Positions 5,748 through 8,130 of a stretch of 8,130 bases of DNA are shown piece by piece. The position numbers were made by a program, and so were the translations under genes. This DNA comes from Desulfamplus sp. Lineage in GTDB: Bacteria > Desulfobacterota > Desulfobacteria > Desulfobacterales > Desulfobacteraceae. Position 1 is the first letter of the stretch; every line of letters begins with the position of its first letter. Location of the stretch: contig JADFXA010000089.1 in assembly GCA_015233755.1 (NCBI GenBank), forward strand, positions 1 to 8,130. The letters run 5' to 3'. Below the pieces are notes generated by a model, which saw nothing but the letters and a program-made list of their open reading frames with translations, had not been told where the DNA came from and searched no databases.

Positions 5748-7448
5748 TTAATCCTTGTTTTGTTTTTTTGAAATAAACTCTTTAACTTTAGAGAGCATTT
5801 CAGAACGGGAAACGGGCTTTTGAAGTGTATCGTAGTTACCTTGAGATAATATAGTTTCTGGTAACATTCCTCTGCTATAGCCTGTTAAAAAAATGATTGG
5901 GATATCGTTTTTAATTTTTCTTATATGTTCCATAACTTTATCACCGCCTAATCCCGGCATAACAACATCGAGCATAGCAATATCTATAGTTCCACTGTTC
6001 TTTTCAAATAACTGAATCGCTTGACTGCCGTTCTCAGCAGAGAGAACACGATAATTTGAATTTTCAAGAATTCTTACGATCATTTTACGAACAGGCTCAT
6101 CATCTTCTGCAATCAAGATGGTTTGCTTATTTCCTATAGTCGTTTGTGTTAAGGAGATAGCTTTTTCACTTAATGAGATATTGTTGTCAGAGCAGACAGA
6201 TAAGTTGTCTGCAACAGGAAGATATATTTTAAATACCGTTCCTATTCCAATTTCACTTTGAAAGTTCATCATACCTTCGTGCGATCTTATAATTCCATAA
6301 ACAGCGGCAAGCCCCATTCCAGTACCTTTGCCAACATCTTTTGTAGTGAAGAATGGTTCAAAAATACGCTCATGTATATCCTCTGGAATACCACAACCTG
6401 TATCTGAAATCGTCAATACTATAAATTCTTTATGTTTTGATATTTTATCTTTATGAATGTCAAAAATATTAGCATTAGTTTTTAATATCGCCTCTGGCAA
6501 GCTGTTTATCTGGTTAACCAATTTATAACCTTCTATTTTTAAGCTGCTATAATCATCAATAAAAAGATTATCAGTTTCAATTGTGATTTTACCACCATTA
6601 GGCATAGCATCTCTTGCATTTACGCAAAGATTCATAACAATCTGTTCCATCTGCCCAGGGTCAGCACAGATACTTTTCAAATTATAACATGGCTGAAACT
6701 CAAGCAAAATATGCTCTCCAATAACACGCCTGACCATCTTCATTAAATTTGTTATGAGATCATTCATGTCAATAATTACGGGTTTTCTGGTAGTTTTTCG
6801 GCTGAACAAGAGTAGTTGACGAACTAAAGAGGTTGCTCTTTGTGCCGCCTCCATGATCATGGTTAGATTCTGATGCAGAGGAGACTCAAGCGGAACATCG
6901 TCCATCATAAGTTCTGTGCAGCCCGTGATTATAAACAGCATGTTGTTAAAATCGTGTGCAACTCCACCTGCCAACTGTCCCACTGCCTCCATCTTTTGAG
7001 CTTGACGAAGTTGATCTTCTAAATCTTTTCTATCCTCTTCAGATTTTCTCTTGTCTTGGCGGAGTTGAGCTTCACGCAGTTCCCTTTCAATTGCTGGAAT
7101 AAGGCGTGTAAGATTATCTTTCATCACATAGTCATGGGCACCATTTTTCATTATTGAGACTGCTGTTTCTTCTCCAATTGCACCTGATACCACAATAAAT
7201 GGAATATCACGACCTGTTGAATTGAGAAGCTTTAAAGCAGAGAGTGCGTCAAATTGGGGCATATTGTAATCTGATAAAACAACATCCCACTCTCGATTAT
7301 TGAGTGCTTTGGTCATCTCTTGACTGGTTTGAATCTGCTCAACTGTCAGGTTAAAGCCAGCCCGTTTCAGAAGACGTGTAATCAATTCTGCATCGCTGTC
7401 AGAATCTTCAATAAGCAACAGGCGAAGTCTATTGTCAATTATACCCAT
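5748..7448 (-). CDS. Hybrid sensor histidine kinase, REC-HisKA-HATPase-REC
   Basis: A 566-residue soluble hybrid kinase with no transmembrane segment. The N-terminal receiver (about 8-125) has acidic pocket E14/D15, phospho-acceptor D60 (LSDYNMP) and K110. A charged coiled-coil linker (121-152) leads to the HisKA domain with phospho-accepting H165 in GGVAHDFNN. The ATPase domain has N-box NLCVNARDAMP (273-283), G1 DTGCGIP (349-355), F-box FEPFF (363-367) and G2 GKGTGMG (373-379). A C-terminal receiver (about 443-562) has E448/D449/D450, D494 (MLDVVMP) and K544. An input receiver and no sensor domain imply that it is driven by another phosphoprotein, plausibly from the adjacent kinase/regulator pair. 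The loop between N-box and G1 (about 293-341) seems longer than usual. The start overlaps the regulator's stop (TAATG) and has a strong AAGGAG site. The output of the terminal receiver is not shown by the sequence. Confidence 0.93.
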   Translation of the reverse strand: MGIIDNRLRLLLIEDSDSDAELITRLLKRAGFNLTVEQIQTSQEMTKALNNREWDVVLSDYNMPQFDALSALKLLNSTGRDIPFIVVSGAIGEETAVSIMKNGAHDYVMKDNLTRLIPAIERELREAQLRQDKRKSEEDRKDLEDQLRQAQKMEAVGQLAGGVAHDFNNMLFIITGCTELMMDDVPLESPLHQNLTMIMEAAQRATSLVRQLLLFSRKTTRKPVIIDMNDLITNLMKMVRRVIGEHILLEFQPCYNLKSICADPGQMEQIVMNLCVNARDAMPNGGKITIETDNLFIDDYSSLKIEGYKLVNQINSLPEAILKTNANIFDIHKDKISKHKEFIVLTISDTGCGIPEDIHERIFEPFFTTKDVGKGTGMGLAAVYGIIRSHEGMMNFQSEIGIGTVFKIYLPVADNLSVCSDNNISLSEKAISLTQTTIGNKQTILIAEDDEPVRKMIVRILENSNYRVLSAENGSQAIQLFEKNSGTIDIAMLDVVMPGLGGDKVMEHIRKIKNDIPIIFLTGYSRGMLPETILSQGNYDTLQKPVSRSEMLSKVKEFISKKQNKD

Positions 7449-7882
7449 TATTCTCTCCTTCTGGGCGGCCGTTCATTCAAAATTAACCAGTATGTGCTTA
7501 ATATGCGTATAGATTCTGTAAATTGTTTGAAATCTACAGGTTTACGGATATAGCTGTTGGCTCCGTTATCATAAGCAGCAACGATGTCTTGCTCTTCTTT
7601 TGAAGATGTAAGCACAACAATCGGTAGTTGCTTTGTACGGTTATCAGAACGGATACGCTTTAGTACCTCAAGTCCATCTATTCTTGGAAGTTTCAAATCC
7701 AGCAAGATGAGCTCTGGCAAATGTTCAGGAGATTTGGAAGGACTCAAAAGATAATCTAAAGCATCCTGTCCATCTTCCATGACAACAATTTCATTTGAGA
7801 TATTGTTCTTTTTAAACGCCCGCTTTGTAAGCTCAATGTCGCTTGAATTATCTTCTATAAGTAAAATTTTATTAGAATCCAT
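7448..7882 (-). CDS. Single-domain response regulator, Rcp1-like
   Basis: A 144-residue stand-alone receiver with no output domain. Acidic pocket residues E10/D11, phospho-acceptor D62 in LILLDLKLPRIDG, T92 in VVLTSS and K114 in YIRKP are all present. The sequence style (AFKKNNISNEIVVMEDGQDALDYL, split here as residues 22-35 and 36-45, and the tail SIRILSTYWLILNERPP at 128-142) is that of the Rcp1 group, the partner regulators of phytochrome-like kinases. It would pass phosphate by protein contact, not by binding DNA. It follows the truncated histidine kinase by 51 bp and overlaps the next kinase by one base. The likely chain is kinase end at 7934, this regulator, then the hybrid kinase. Start at 7882 fits the family's N-terminus; the ribosome site is modest (TTGGA six bases upstream, with AAGGGA further off in a hairpin). 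Confidence 0.93.
   Translation of the reverse strand: MDSNKILLIEDNSSDIELTKRAFKKNNISNEIVVMEDGQDALDYLLSPSKSPEHLPELILLDLKLPRIDGLEVLKRIRSDNRTKQLPIVVLTSSKEEQDIVAAYDNGANSYIRKPVDFKQFTESIRILSTYWLILNERPPRRRE
7455..7460 (-). promoter_or_regulatory. Ribosome binding site of the hybrid kinase gene, inside the regulator gene
   Basis: AAGGAG on the minus strand, six bases before the ATG at 7448. It is encoded by the last arginine/glutamate codons of the response regulator and fixes the kinase start at the one-base stop/start overlap, which suggests translational coupling. Confidence 0.8.
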
Positions 7883-7895
7883 AAATAGTCCAATC

Positions 7896-7913
7896 CCTTT
7901 CTCATTAGAAAGG
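7896..7913. repeat. Perfect short hairpin between kinase and regulator genes
   Basis: CCTTTCT-CATT-AGAAAGG is a perfect 7-bp stem with a 4-base loop in the 51-bp spacer. In the minus-strand RNA its 3' arm includes AAGG of the AAGGGA sequence upstream of the regulator start, so it may mask a ribosome binding site or act as a processing or stability signal. It is not followed by a U-run and is not an intrinsic terminator. Confidence 0.5.
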
Positions 7914-7933
7914 TTACTCTACATCATTGTTAT

Positions 7934-8130
7934 CTACAAAGTAAAATAAAATGTTGCCCCCTGACTTATAGCCCCTTCTGCCCATATCCTTCCTCCGTGT
8001 CTGTGGATAATACGCTGAACTATTGCAAGTCCAATGCCAGTTCCAGGAAATTCCTCTGATTTATGAAGCCTCTGAAATGCACCGAACAATTTGGAATTGT
8101 ATGTCATATCAAAACCTGCTCCATTATCTT
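7934..8130 (-). CDS. Sensor histidine kinase, C-terminal end of the ATPase domain (partial)
   Basis: Only the last 65 codons are in the window; the gene continues beyond the right edge and ends with TAG at 7934. The visible residues are the end of a HATPase_c domain: G1 box DNGAGFDM, then KLFGAFQRLHKSEEF, G2 box GTGIGLAIV, and the closing HGGRIWAEG and GATFYFTL. The 'FGxFQRLH...EFxGTGIGLA' wording is typical of phytochrome-like and PAS/GAF sensor kinases that pair with Rcp1-type regulators, which is what follows. Its sensor part is not visible, so the signal is unknown. The reading frame was established by translating the complement directly; it is too short for many gene callers because it is cut by the window. 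Confidence 0.9.
   Translation of the reverse strand, partial: DNGAGFDMTYNSKLFGAFQRLHKSEEFPGTGIGLAIVQRIIHRHGGRIWAEGAISQGATFYFTL

Noticed and set aside
7320..7553. Open frame of 77 codons on the plus strand
   Set aside because: It is antisense to the start of the hybrid kinase and the end of the regulator, both with intact motifs.
7903..7905. Upstream mini open frame starting in the hairpin loop before the regulator gene
   Set aside because: It starts in the loop of a stem, is out of frame with the regulator, runs only about 16 codons and has no separate ribosome site.
1..8130. CRISPR arrays, tRNA or rRNA genes, phage or conjugation genes
   Set aside because: No regularly spaced repeats, cloverleaf-like segments or matching protein families were seen on reading both strands.

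Overview
The window is AT-rich, and every protein-coding gene I can support lies on the minus strand, so transcription runs from high to low coordinates. A glycyl radical enzyme with its activase points to an anaerobe. A short periplasmic c-type cytochrome and dense His-Asp phosphorelay genes fit an anaerobic Gram-negative bacterium. I infer a sulfate-reducing deltaproteobacterium (Desulfobacterales-like). This rests on gene style and composition only; there is no rRNA or phylogenetic marker.

Right part (8130 down to 4331), a signalling and nucleic-acid gene string: the C-terminal end of a histidine kinase (cut by the window edge), an Rcp1-type single-domain response regulator, a REC-HisKA-HATPase-REC hybrid kinase whose start overlaps the regulator's stop by one base (TAATG), and, after a 7-bp gap, a PIN-PhoH ATPase whose ribosome binding site lies in the last codons of the kinase. 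The tight packing argues for one transcript. It links phosphorelay signalling to a predicted RNA-processing ATPase.

Middle part (4330 to 3664): a structured but non-coding 167-bp spacer, a 102-residue mono-heme cytochrome c with a signal peptide, and a convincing intrinsic terminator that closes the cytochrome unit. The next 130 bp or so hold two further inverted repeats and are the probable promoter/leader region of the next operon.

Left part (3663 to 1), a glycyl radical operon: an activase with extra ferredoxin-type clusters (hypE-like), a 786-residue glycyl radical enzyme, and the first 48 codons of an anthranilate phosphoribosyltransferase-like gene. The enzyme has all the residues I recall as defining trans-4-hydroxy-L-proline dehydratase (HypD), at a constant offset of four from the Clostridioides difficile enzyme. 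The predicted role is dehydration of hydroxyproline to pyrroline-5-carboxylate, which a reductase (not in this window) would turn into proline. Between activase and enzyme lies a GC-rich imperfect palindrome, compositionally foreign to its surroundings. Its two arms each carry a four-tract G-quadruplex motif, on opposite strands.

No tRNA, rRNA, CRISPR array, transposase or phage gene was seen. Most of the window is recognisable families. The least explained parts are the G-rich palindrome, the leader structures and the coupling of the PhoH gene to the phosphorelay genes.
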